A stretch of DNA of 10,507 nt from Baffinella frigidus (GCA_026770585.1 MU646392.1:639330-649836), one strand, 5' to 3'; shown: positions 1 to 8,430, counted from the stretch's first letter. The notes: generated by a model from the sequence alone, not told the origin. Numbers and translations: made by a program.

Positions 1-69
<69 letters not shown>
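1..69. repeat. Poly-G homopolymer (69 G)
   Basis: The first 69 bases are all G. The tract lies inside, or at the edge of, the third intron of the minus-strand BBS7-like gene, where it would read as poly-C. A run this long is unusual even in a GC-rich genome, and it could be a sequencing or assembly artefact at a contig or gap edge. Shorter G or C runs occur elsewhere in the window (15 G at 3928-3942, C runs in introns), so a real slippage-expanded tract is also possible. Confidence 0.9.
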
Positions 70-70
<1 letters not shown>

Positions 71-239
71 GGCGGGGGCAGGACTGGGAAAGACGGTGGG
101 TGGAGTGATGAGGTGGAGGGACTCGGAAGGGAGTGGGGATGGTGGGTAGACTGGGGAAGACTGTCGATTGAGGGGGGAAGGGGATGGAGGGGGGAGGGGA
201 GGGAGTGAGGAGGTGGCTGGAGTGGGGAGGGGGGTGGAC
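70..239 (-). other. Start of BBS7-like intron 3, pyrimidine-rich on the minus strand
   Basis: On the minus strand this stretch follows a GT donor at 239-238 (CTG^GTCCAC) and is almost entirely C and T, with no segment resembling the next part of BBS7. On the plus strand the G-runs could form G-quadruplexes. The open frames on the plus strand here are G-rich low complexity without any recognisable domain. Confidence 0.5.
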
Positions 240-1224
240 CAGCGGGCCCCCAATGAGGAGGCACGAGACAGGATAGTCGAGGTTCGTCGTCTGGAACTCT
301 TCCTGCGCCTCGCCCTTTTTGAGCCGGAAGCACGTCAGGATCCCGTTGTCCGCGCCCACCACAACCTGGGGGAAAGAGTGAGAGATTAGGGGGTGTGTGC
401 GTAGAGAGGGAAGGCCGGTTTCTGGGTGTGCCAGCGAGCGGGTGGGCGCTGCGTCACTGCCTGACTTGACACCGCCACAAGCGTTGCGCTCCGTGTCTGT
501 GCCGCCAACGTTGCGTGCGTCCGCAGCAGCCAGTGAGGGGGGACAGGAGGTGATCCTCCTGCAAACCGCCGACCACCACCCGCCATGCTCCCGTGCCCCC
601 AACCGCACCGCTGCTGCCAACCGATTCACTCTCACAACCCCCTCGACGCGCCGCACTTTCGCACTTTCGCACACCGCCCCCCCCCTCCGTCACCCGCTCC
701 TTCGAAAACGAGAAGGTGTTGCGGTCTTGGTCCGCCCGGCAGCCCTGCGACCGCCAGCCGGAGACCGCCTCTTTCTCCTCTTCCCCGCAAGGCAGAGTCG
801 CCCGTACCGCTCTCCAGATTCGGGCACGGGCTCTGGCGCTGCGGCTTACCTTGTGGCATTTCTTCTTGTCCGTAGGAGGGAGCAGCCCAAGACCCCGCCC
901 AGTGATGCACGTCGCCTGCGCCGCACCGCCTCACTCGTCAGTCTCCTTTCCGATGGTGCTGTCCTCCAGGAATCGCTCGCTTACGAATCGAGGAAAACGA
1001 ATCCCCGGCAAGATCACCAGGACCGGCACGATGCATGAAACAGCACATCCCGCAGATCCGGCACGTACGTCCGCACACCACCCACTCCCTCTGATTTCGG
1101 CAAAATTGACGCGGGTCACGTCGCGATATCGAGATCCCCTCTCGCAGGCAGGGCGGGCGGCGCCACGGCGGGGGCAGGCCTGGTAGAGGTCTTTCCTCGC
1201 CAGCTGAATATCCATCATCGCCAT
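240..1224 (-). CDS. BBS7: BBS7-like BBSome subunit, N-terminal part (3 exons, gene continues past position 1)
   Basis: The BBSome is the coat-like complex that carries membrane proteins in and out of cilia, and BBS7 is one of its beta-propeller subunits. Three minus-strand exons fit its N-terminus: 1224-1180 (15 codons, ATG at 1224), 915-850 (22 codons) and 365-240 (42 codons), all joined in phase 0, giving 79 codons. Exon 1 ends ARKDLYQ, like the family's short N-terminal strand. Exon 2 ends PPTDKKKCHK. Exon 3 begins VVVGADNGILTCFRLKKGEA, which strongly matches the first propeller blade of BBS7 (V-V-x-G-x-x-x-G-[IV]-x-x-C-F-x-[ML]-K-K-G-E-A). The splice sites are CAG^GCCTGC (a GC donor)/CGCAG^GCG, AAG^GTAAGC/CCCCCAG^GTT, and the donor CTG^GTCCAC at 239. 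The rest of the propeller, the coiled coil and the C-terminal domains lie outside the window. Seen: frames and splice sites. Inferred: identity by remembered family pattern. Exon 3 is the most certain and exon 2 the least. Confidence 0.72.
366..849 (-). other. BBS7-like intron 2
   Basis: This 484-bp intron runs from GTAAGC at 849 to a pyrimidine-rich acceptor (ctctttcccccag) ending at 366. It contains a C-run (plus strand about 667-676) and open frames on both strands that have no recognisable domain and are best read as GC-rich shadows. Nothing else is evident in it. Confidence 0.6.
1026..1190 (-). repeat. Dispersed repeat, copy 1 (BBS7 intron 1 and 11 bases of exon 1)
   Basis: This segment recurs in the same orientation at about 5578-5737 with scattered substitutions and small indels. 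Shared landmarks are cgatgcatga, gcaaaattgacgcgggtc, gcgatatcgagat and ggcaggcctggtagaggt. It covers most of the putative GC-AG intron 1 (1179-916) and crosses the 5' splice site into the last 11 bases of exon 1. The 3' part of the intron (916-1025) is not in the other copy. Confidence 0.85.
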
Positions 1225-1352
1225 GGCTGCCGGGCTTGCCTCCCTTCTTCACGGAAAACTGACTCGAACAACCAGCCGCGAGCCTCCCCCCCCCCACAAG
1301 CTAGGAGCGGGGTCGACCCCACCCAACCCTTTTCGAAAAGAAGCGGTCATGC

Positions 1353-1410
1353 AATATACGTATATGTACGTACGCTCCAGATCATATATGATCATGGATA
1401 CGTATATTTC
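1353..1410. promoter_or_regulatory. AT-rich palindromic patch in the GC-rich promoter
   Basis: A perfect 14-bp palindrome, gatcatatatgatc (1380-1393), is flanked by near-inverted atacgtata motifs (about 1355-1363 and 1399-1407). The second copy at 7798-7850 keeps the layout with a 12-bp palindrome, gatcatatgatc, although surrounding sequence has diverged. It could be a regulatory site or a DNA-unwinding or cruciform patch. No binding factor can be named. Confidence 0.4.
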
Positions 1411-1712
1411 AAGATGTCAAGTTCTGAAGTGGGAATATACAAGGTGCCTGAAATGATGAGGGGCCCCTGTGTGTCAAAAGTTAACCAATCCCTCGAGCGC
1501 TCGGACTCCCCTAACCTCTCGCTGAGCAAGGCGGGGCAGCTGCATCCGGCTGCTGCGCAAGGCTCCGTCACAGCTGCAGGTACTGGTTGCCAGTGATTCG
1601 GGTCACTTGAGTGGGTGCAGCAGCAGCGAGGAGCGGCGGGCCGCCCCTGCACGGCTCCGGGCAGCACGTGTCTATGATTGGTTTACGCTCCCGCGCGCTG
1701 CGCGCTTGGGCG

Positions 1713-1753
1713 GTGCACGGTGCCGCGCGGCCCTGCTGGACCGCACCGTGCAC
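1713..1753. promoter_or_regulatory. GC-rich inverted repeat in the promoter (11-bp arms)
   Basis: Arms gtgcacggtgc (1713-1723) and gcaccgtgcac (1743-1753) are perfect complements around a 19-base loop. The copy at about 8164-8204 retains the structure with one arm base changed. It lies in the near-identical block of the promoter duplication, about 160-200 bp upstream of the PP1 start codon. Its function is unknown. Confidence 0.4.
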
Positions 1754-1914
1754 GGCGTGCTGTTGTGGTTTGAGGGGGGCGGTTTCCCCAGCCGTCCACA
1801 GTACACAGCGATGCTGCGAGCGGATGATGGCCTGGCAGAGAGCCTCGCAGCCCTTCGTTCGAAATGGCTGACGCAGGTGCGCGCTGGCAGGGTGGCGAGT
1901 GGGCGTGAGTTGCA

Positions 1915-4012
<2,098 letters not shown>

Positions 4013-4014
4013 TA

Positions 4015-4114
4015 TCCCTTAAGTGGCGGACGGGTGATTAATCGCCCTAACTCGCCCTAGGCAGGTCCTAGGGCCCTACCTTAGGGCGTATGCGCCTACT
4101 CGCCACTTAAGGGA
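4015..4114. mobile_element. 100-bp MITE (type C), intact, TA on both sides
   Basis: The ends are perfect inverted repeats, TCCCTTAAGTGGCG and CGCCACTTAAGGGA, with TA at 4013-4014 and 4115-4116. The inside carries a CTAGG-rich core (cctagggccctac) shared with the other MITEs in this window. No coding capacity. TA duplication and short length fit a Tc1/mariner-superfamily MITE. The TA at 4097-4098 corresponds to the site occupied by the 828-bp insertion in the second copy. Confidence 0.85.
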
Positions 4115-4116
4115 TA

Positions 4117-4313
4117 GGAGGCTGCCTGGGGTGGCGTTCCTTGCTAGGGGTTGAGTAATGTGTGGCGTGGAGGAGAGAGGTTCCCGTGGAGAGAGAGCGA
4201 GTGTGGTGAGATGTATTTCGGGTGGGAGGAGCAGTTGCAACGTCTTGCAATGTACAATATATCTCGAACTCAAGCGTCTCCCAGCTCGCGTGACACGCAC
4301 GCGGCCCGATTCA
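4117..4313. other. No recognisable feature
   Basis: This is purine-rich sequence (gagagag and ggtggg stretches) turning more mixed after 4230. Two short plus-strand open frames run through it, without domains or splice evidence. Confidence 0.4.
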
Positions 4314-4477
4314 CATTGCACCGCCAGCCAGAACATTTCACCTTACGTCAACTGGTTGATTCTCGACAGTAAGTGGCCAGAGAGCCTGCCACCATGGCAG
4401 ACATTTCACTTGAGATTCTGGCTGGTAGGGCAGTTCACTTAAGGTGAAATGTTCTGGCGGGCAGGGCAGTACATTGC
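4314..4477. repeat. Fold-back inverted repeat, about 164 bp
   Basis: The inner arms are ccagaacatttcacctta (4328-4345) and taaggtgaaatgttctgg (4440-4457), exact complements. Complementarity resumes further out with cattgca (4314-4320) and tgcaatg (about 4474-4480) after mismatched bases. The loop holds a partial third copy (catttcactt, ctggctgg at 4401-4426). It has the shape of a diverged MITE or hairpin element, but no target duplication is clear. Confidence 0.6.
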
Positions 4478-4643
4478 AATGTGCTCCCGCGCGCTGCGCC
4501 CCGGGGCTATCCCTTACATGTAAGTGGCGAGGGGGTCTGGAAGGACCCCCTCCAGATCCTAGGCAGGTCCTAGCTAGAGGGCCCTACGGTAGGGCGTATG
4601 AGCCTACAGGGCTTACTCGATTATAAGGTCACACAATACAAGG

Positions 4644-4761
4644 TCACACACTGGACACTCCGATGTGGACCTTAATTATTTAAGGTCCGCACACTGACTG
4701 CTTTTTTGTGGACCTTAAATGTAAGGTCACACACACTGACTGCTTTTCGTGTGTGACCTTA
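4644..4761. repeat. Left subterminal hairpin array of the 828-bp element
   Basis: Three back-to-back hairpins of 34-40 bp each open with aaggtc(a/c)(c/g)caca and close with gtggacctt or gtgtgacctt. Two have the loop core ctgactgctttt. Adjacent hairpins nearly share their AAGGT/ACCTT ends. Repeated subterminal motifs often bind transposase; that role is inferred. Confidence 0.75.
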
Positions 4762-5186
4762 CAACAGCGAAAAAAAATTGGTCTTTAGAGTGCTTACCCC
4801 CCCGGAGAATGGAGCTGGCGAATTTTCGGGTCGAAAAAAATGTCAACATTTCCCAGGGAAAACTGGGTTCCCGAGTGGTGCAAGTTGAAAAATTTCATGT
4901 ACATGTACTGATTTCAGTGCAACCCCCAATAAAAAAATCCAAAATCATCGGGACTCGCCGTACAAACTGTGTCTTAAGAAAGCGTGCCTCCTATACCCTC
5001 CGCCCTGCTCTTCCCTCGTCATGGGTTCATTCTCACACGGGTCCTGGCGAGCTCTCGTCGGATGAGGAAGGCGGTGGTGAAGAGGGGGGCGAGGAGGGGA
5101 GCGAGGAGGGGGGCGAGGAGGAGAGCGAGGATTTAGAGGAAGATGTTCCTCTTAATCAAAGGAAGAAGAAGGTCGCACGGGTCTAA
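4749..5186 (+). pseudogene. Acidic reading frame inside the 828-bp element, possible transposase 3' remnant
   Basis: The open frame is 145 codons. Its first codons (MCDLTT) lie in a subterminal hairpin, so the start is doubtful. The middle (residues about 10-100) has no motif I recognise. From about residue 103 it becomes a Glu/Gly-rich acidic tail (SSDEEGGGEEGG, then EEESEDLEED) and ends with a basic patch, QRKKKVARV. The stop TAA overlaps AATAAA (5185-5190), as expected at a real gene 3' end. No D-D-E/D catalytic residues or DNA-binding domain can be placed. Acidic C-terminal tails are common in pogo-like transposases, so this may be the end of an internally deleted transposase. A captured host gene fragment or a chance frame is also possible. 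Confidence 0.3.
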
Positions 5187-5243
5187 TAAAGGACAGCCGA
5201 GCTGATCACGTGTCTTGGTTGTACATGTAGATGTACTGAATTC

Positions 5244-5417
5244 AAGGTCCGCACACACTCGTCGTTCGCGAACCTTGCTGAATCTAAGGTCATTTAAGGT
5301 CACACACTGACTTCTTTTCTGTGGACCTTAAATTTAAGGTCACACACACTGACTGCTTTTATGTGGACCTTAAATTTAAGGTCACACACACTGACTGCTC
5401 AAAAGTGTGTGACCTTG
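5244..5417. repeat. Right subterminal hairpin array of the 828-bp element
   Basis: The first hairpin is diverged (aaggtccgcacacac to cgaacctt, 5244-5275). After it come three copies of the aaggtcacacac(ac)tgact(g/t)ctttt-tgtggacctt unit at about 5298-5330, 5335-5372 and 5376-5417, the last closing with gtgtgacctt. The two central units are nearly identical, which suggests recent tandem duplication. Confidence 0.75.
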
Positions 5418-5452
5418 TAATCGAGTAAGCCCTGTACTCGCCACTCGAGGGA

Positions 5453-5577
5453 CACACGGTGCTTGTGCTGCTTCTTCTTGATTACCCTCTTACAGTCCCT
5501 GTAAACAGGTCCTAAAGCCTTCTAAAATGTGGTCAACTTGCACGGTGCCGCGGGCCCCTGCGAGGTCGCATCCATCG
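5453..5577. other. No recognisable feature
   Basis: Mixed sequence between the split MITE and the intron-derived repeat. The short stretch tgcacggtgccgcg (about 5537-5550) also occurs in the promoter inverted repeat at 1715, but too short to assign. Confidence 0.4.
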
Positions 5578-5737
5578 TGCCGATGCATGAGGCAGCACAT
5601 CCGCAGATCCAGCACGTACATCCGCACACAACACCCTTCTCCTCAGTGCGGCAAAATTGACGCGGGTCGCGCCGCGATATCGAGATTCCCTCTCGCGAGC
5701 AGGGCGGCGCCACGGCGGGGGCAGGCCTGGTAGAGGT
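5578..5737 (+). repeat. Dispersed repeat, copy 2 (relic of BBS7 intron 1)
   Basis: This is the counterpart of 1026-1190 in the same orientation. It ends at tggtagaggt, the sequence that in the gene crosses from intron 1 into exon 1, and is cut there by a MITE inserted at TA 5737-5738. The promoter-derived part of the same source segment resumes only at 7668. Confidence 0.85.
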
Positions 5738-5738
5738 A

Positions 5739-5861
5739 CAGGGGTACCTCGCTCATAAGAAACCGCCTCCTCCTAGGAACCTACAGTAAGACTATGCCTT
5801 GGGTCCTATGGTGGTCCTAGCTAGGGGGGGGGGGCTCTTTCTTATGAGGGAGGTACCCCTG
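5739..5861. mobile_element. Type A hairpin MITE, copy 1
   Basis: The ends are CAGGGGTACCTCGCTCATAA and its near-perfect complement (ttatgagggaggtacccctg), with TA at 5737-5738 and 5862-5863. Nearly the entire 123 bp can fold back on itself. CAG..ACCTCG ends with TA duplication resemble pogo/Tigger termini. It carries a C-rich inner arm, a CTAGG core, and an 11-12 base G-run before the right end. Confidence 0.85.
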
Positions 5862-5863
5862 TA

Positions 5864-6031
5864 GTGTGGCCGACGAGTCATGGCGCGAAGGCAACCAACC
5901 AGGGTTTTAAGGCCGACAACCCATAAAACTGCCGACAACCCATAACTGACTGTGGCAGTTTCTTGACAAAACCCACCAGTTTTTAGCGGGAATTGGGTGT
6001 TTTATCAAAAAAACTACCGGGAAACTCTATG
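5864..6031. other. Left flank of the minisatellite/telomere insert
   Basis: AT-richer, non-coding sequence with a short direct repeat (gccgacaaccc.ata at about 5912 and 5932). The motif accagtttttagc at 5975-5987 recurs near the other side of the insert (7592-7603). No gene is visible. Confidence 0.5.
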
Positions 6032-6269
6032 CTGAATCCTCCTGACTGAATCCTGACTGAATCCAGGTCATCCTAACTAAATCCTGAGTAATCCTGGCTG
6101 AATCCTGAGTCCTCCTGGCCAAATCCTGAGATTTCCTGGCTGAATCCTGATTGATCCTGAATCCTGGGATGTCCTGCATGAATCCAGATTCGTCCTGCCT
6201 GATTCTTGAGTCATCCTGACTAAATCCTGAGTCCTCCTGCCTGGATCCTGAGTCATCCTGGCCGAATCC
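6032..6269 (+). repeat. 21-bp minisatellite, left array
   Basis: About eleven degenerate copies of tcctgactgaatcctgagtca stand head to tail, most exactly 21 bp long, with one 17-bp unit. The same unit, inverted, forms the array at 6611-7160. The minus-strand open frame through it encodes only the repeat and is not taken as a gene. Confidence 0.85.
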
Positions 6270-6274
6270 AAATC

Positions 6275-6604
6275 GCTAAACCCTAAACCGTAGAACTCAA
6301 ACCCTTAACCTTAAACCCTGAACTCTAAACCCCAATCCCTAATCCCTAAACCCTCGATCCTAAAGCGTGAAGCGTAATGCCTAATGCCTGATTCCTGATC
6401 CCTCAACCCTCAACCCTGTACCCCACATCCTAAACCATAAACCCTAAACCCTAACTCTTAATCCTTCAACCCTAAACCCTGAACTTCAAACCCTAAAACC
6501 TAATCCTTCAACCCTAAACCCTGAACTTTAAACCCTAAAACCTAAACCCTAAAAGCTTTAGGATCTAGGGTCTAGACCCTAAACCCTAAAACCCAAACCC
6601 TAAT
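6275..6604 (+). repeat. Degenerate telomere-like (CCCTAAA) tract
   Basis: CCCTAAA heptamers and variants (ccctgaa, ccttaa, ccctcaa) fill about 330 bp, all C-rich on the plus strand except near the right end, where aagctttaggatctaggg reverses. A perfect 16-bp palindrome, tagggtctagaccct followed by a, sits at 6566-6581. The TTTAGGG type is known from plants and many algae. Its position between other repeats and its decay indicate an interstitial relic, not a chromosome end. Confidence 0.85.
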
Positions 6605-6610
6605 CTTATC

Positions 6611-7160
6611 AGAATTCAATCAAGAGGACTCAGGTTTCACTGAGAAGAACTCAGGATTTGGTCTGGAGGTCTCAGAATTTCTCAAGATTCGGTCAGGAAG
6701 TCCCAGGAATTGGTTTTGAGGCCTCAACAAAAATTTAGCCAGGATGACTCAGGATTTAGTCAGGAGGACACAGCATTTATTCAGAAAGACCCAGGATCCA
6801 TTCATCAAGACTCAGGATTTGATCAGCAAGACTCAGGATTTAGTCAAAAAGACTCAGGATTCAGCCAGAATGATTCAACATTTGGTTAGCAAGACTCAGA
6901 ATTAAATCAAACGGACTCGGGATTTAGTCAAAAGGACTCAGTGTTCACTCAAAATGTCTCACGATTCAATCAGAATGTTTCAGGATTCTCAAGATTCAGC
7001 CATGATGTTTCAGGATTTAGTCACAAGGTCTCAGCATCCAGTGAGGAGGTTTTAGAATTCAGAAAAAAAGGTACCAGAATTTCATCAGGAATTCTTGCAT
7101 TTAGTCAGTAGGTCTCAGAATGTAGCCAAAAGGTCTTAGGATTCAGTCAACAGGTCTCAG
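6611..7160 (-). repeat. 21-bp minisatellite, right array (inverted relative to the left)
   Basis: About 25 degenerate 21-bp units of the type gactcaggatttagtcaggag occupy this stretch. That unit is the reverse complement of the left-array unit. Units at about 6728-6960 keep strict 21-bp spacing, while the outer units are more diverged and vary in length. The plus strand is closed by many stops. Confidence 0.8.
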
Positions 7161-7667
7161 GCTAGCAGGGCATTCTTTAGGTCCTTGAGGTTTTTCGAGC
7201 TCCCAAAATTGGCGAACACCGGAACTTGTTCTGTAGAAAGGCCATGCTTTCTTTCGGATCACATCAAGTCCTCCTGCACTGAGGATCGCGGCAAAACCCG
7301 GCTAAAGGCACCAACTCTCAAACGGACACCCTGATTCCTGTAGAAATGCCAAGTCCTGCACCTGCACGCCGTCCTAAGCCGTCCTTACTGAGTCCTGAAT
7401 TCTACATAAAACTCGTCCTGAATTCTACATAAAACCTAATGGTAAAAATGATAGAAGGAGTTCAGCGGAAGGTCCAGAACATATCAAAATGGCCGACATT
7501 TCATCTCACTAGGCTACGGCCATTGGTGCCTCGTTTGTGAAGGGGACTTTTTTTTGGCCCTTAAAAACTGGTCAAACATCTGGTACCCCACCCAGTTTTT
7601 AGCAAAAAACTGGCATCGGTGAGACTGGTTGATGGATTTTCGTCGGCAACACTAGGTAGCTGAAAAA
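7161..7667. other. Right flank of the insert, no gene; short repeats
   Basis: AT-richer non-coding sequence. It contains a perfect or near-perfect 23-bp tandem pair (7392-7414, 7415-7437; unit begins gtcctgaattctacataaaa) and a hairpin with 9-bp arms (ccagttttt 7592-7600, aaaaactgg 7605-7613). The second half of the promoter duplication begins directly after it. Confidence 0.6.
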
Positions 7668-8254
7668 CCTCCCTTCTTCTCGGCAAATTGCTTCCAATAA
7701 CCAGCTGCGAGCCTCCCCCCGCCCACAAGCTAGAAGCGGGGTCGCGCCACCCAGCCAACCCTTTCGAAAAGAAGAAATCAGAATCGGGTCGGGTTTGTAA
7801 TACGTATGTACGTATGATCCAGATCATATGATCATGGATACGTATATTTTGAGGTGTCAAGTTGAAATATACAAGGTGCCTGCAATGAAGGACGTAAGGG
7901 GCCTTCTCGAAGGTGCCTCTGATATCCAATGTTGACCAATCACTCGAGCGCTCGGACTCCACTAACCTCTCGCTGAGCAAGGCGGGGCAGCTGCATCCGG
8001 CTGCTGCGCAAGGCTGCGTCACAGCTGCAGGTACTGGTTGCCAGTGATTCGGGTGACTTGAGTGGGTGCAGCAGCAGCGAGGAGCGGCGGGCCGCCCCTG
8101 CACGGCTCCGGGCAGCACGTGTCTATGATTGGTTTACGCTCCCGCGCGCTGCGCGCTTGGGCGATGCACGGTGCCGCGCGGCCCTGCTGGACCGCACCGT
8201 GCACGGCGTGCTGGTGTGGTTCGAGGGGGGCGGTTTCCCCTGCCCTCTACCGTA
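7668..8254 (+). repeat. Duplicated promoter segment, copy B
   Basis: Counterpart of 1239-1803. From about 7936 to 8240 it is nearly identical to 1485-1789. It keeps the CCAAT, CACGTG, ATTGG and inverted-repeat motifs, but neither start codon: the BBS7 ATG side is replaced by the 5738-7667 insert and the PP1 side is cut by a transposon at TA 8253-8254. It is probably a non-functional relic, though it might still initiate transcription. Confidence 0.9.
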
Positions 8255-8430
8255 CAGGGACATTTGGGCTGAAAGAAACCAGAACTTCGGAACCCAGAAC
8301 GTTTTTGGGGCGCCTGTGTTCTCAACTTAAGAAAAACGCACCGAGAGGATTCCTCCCCGTTTCCCTTAATTTTAGAATACGGACATCGACACATGTCGGA
8401 GAACCCGTGTTCATAGCCCAGATATCCCTG
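8255..8430. mobile_element. Type D MITE-like element, 176 bp, TA on both sides
   Basis: Left end CAGGGACATTTGGGCT and the complement of the right end, CAGGGATATCTGGGCT, match at 14 of 16 positions, with TA at 8253-8254 and 8431-8432. The first TA corresponds to an unoccupied TA at 1802-1803 in promoter copy A, supporting insertion there. No coding capacity is evident. Confidence 0.7.

Larger units (their letters stand above)
1239..1803 (+). repeat. Duplicated promoter segment, copy A
   Basis: This segment matches 7668-8254 in the same orientation. The left part (1239 to about 1484) is diverged, with several indels. From about 1485 to 1789 I count only about seven differences, roughly 98% identity. 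Weaker similarity continues to a TA at 1802-1803, which corresponds to the TA at 8253-8254 where a transposon sits in the other copy. Open frames of about 60 codons are shared by the two copies on both strands, but they have no known domain and too few differences to test for coding. Confidence 0.9.
1225..1914. promoter_or_regulatory. Shared divergent promoter region between BBS7-like and PP1 genes
   Basis: The two start codons point away from each other across 690 bp, so both promoters and both 5' leaders must lie here unless untranslated exons extend further. Visible candidate elements are CCAAT at 1485-1489, CACGTG at 1665-1670, an inverted CCAAT (ATTGG) at 1677-1681, an AT-rich palindrome around 1380-1393 and a GC-rich inverted repeat at 1713-1753. 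No convincing TATA box stands out near either start. Most of this region is duplicated at 7668-8254. Transcription start sites cannot be placed from the sequence. Confidence 0.6.
4607..5434. mobile_element. 828-bp non-autonomous pogo/mariner-like element, nested
   Basis: The termini are inverted repeats of about 28 bp starting CAGGGCTTACTCGATTA, with one or two mismatches between ends. TA lies on each side (4605-4606 and 5435-5436), and the intact MITE at 4015-4114 shows the unoccupied site. CAG termini with a nearby CTCG and TA duplication resemble pogo/Tigger elements of the Tc1/mariner superfamily. Just inside each end are arrays of hairpins with AAGGTCACAC/GTGGACCTT arms. The middle holds a short acidic reading frame rather than a full transposase, so it must move, if at all, with help from elsewhere. 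A truncated relative is at 8433. Confidence 0.85.
4510..5452. mobile_element. Type C MITE, second copy, split by an 828-bp insertion
   Basis: The left part (4510-4604) begins TCCCTTACATGTAAGTGGCG after TA at 4508-4509 and carries the same core as the 4015 copy, ending gggcgtatgagcc. The right part (5437-5452) is ctcgccactcgaggga. Removing 4607-5434 and one TA restores the arrangement of the intact copy (gggcgtatgcgccTActcgccac). The right outer flank is CA rather than TA, presumably mutated. Confidence 0.85.

Noticed and set aside
397-1038. Long plus-strand open frame of 213 codons opposite the BBS7-like exons
   Set aside because: It is Arg/Pro/Ala/Ser-rich low complexity, has no domain, and overlaps better-supported minus-strand exons and splice sites. 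GC-rich DNA readily gives such frames.
1905-1910. GTGAGT just before the PP1 start codon, resembling a splice donor
   Set aside because: The downstream ATG and frame fit PP1 fully, and no upstream coding exon is seen. A noncoding 5' splice cannot be excluded, but it is not supported.
5536-5560. Possible extra fragment of the promoter inverted repeat (tgcacggtgccgcg)
   Set aside because: The match to 1714-1738 is only about 20 bases with gaps in GC-rich DNA. Too short to call homologous.
6275-6604. True chromosome end
   Set aside because: The repeats are decayed, point inward and are flanked on both sides by kilobases of other sequence, so this is an interstitial tract.
6032-7160. Regular 21-bp repeats considered as a CRISPR-like array
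   Set aside because: There are no unique spacers, the repeats abut each other, units are degenerate, and the context is eukaryotic. It is a minisatellite.
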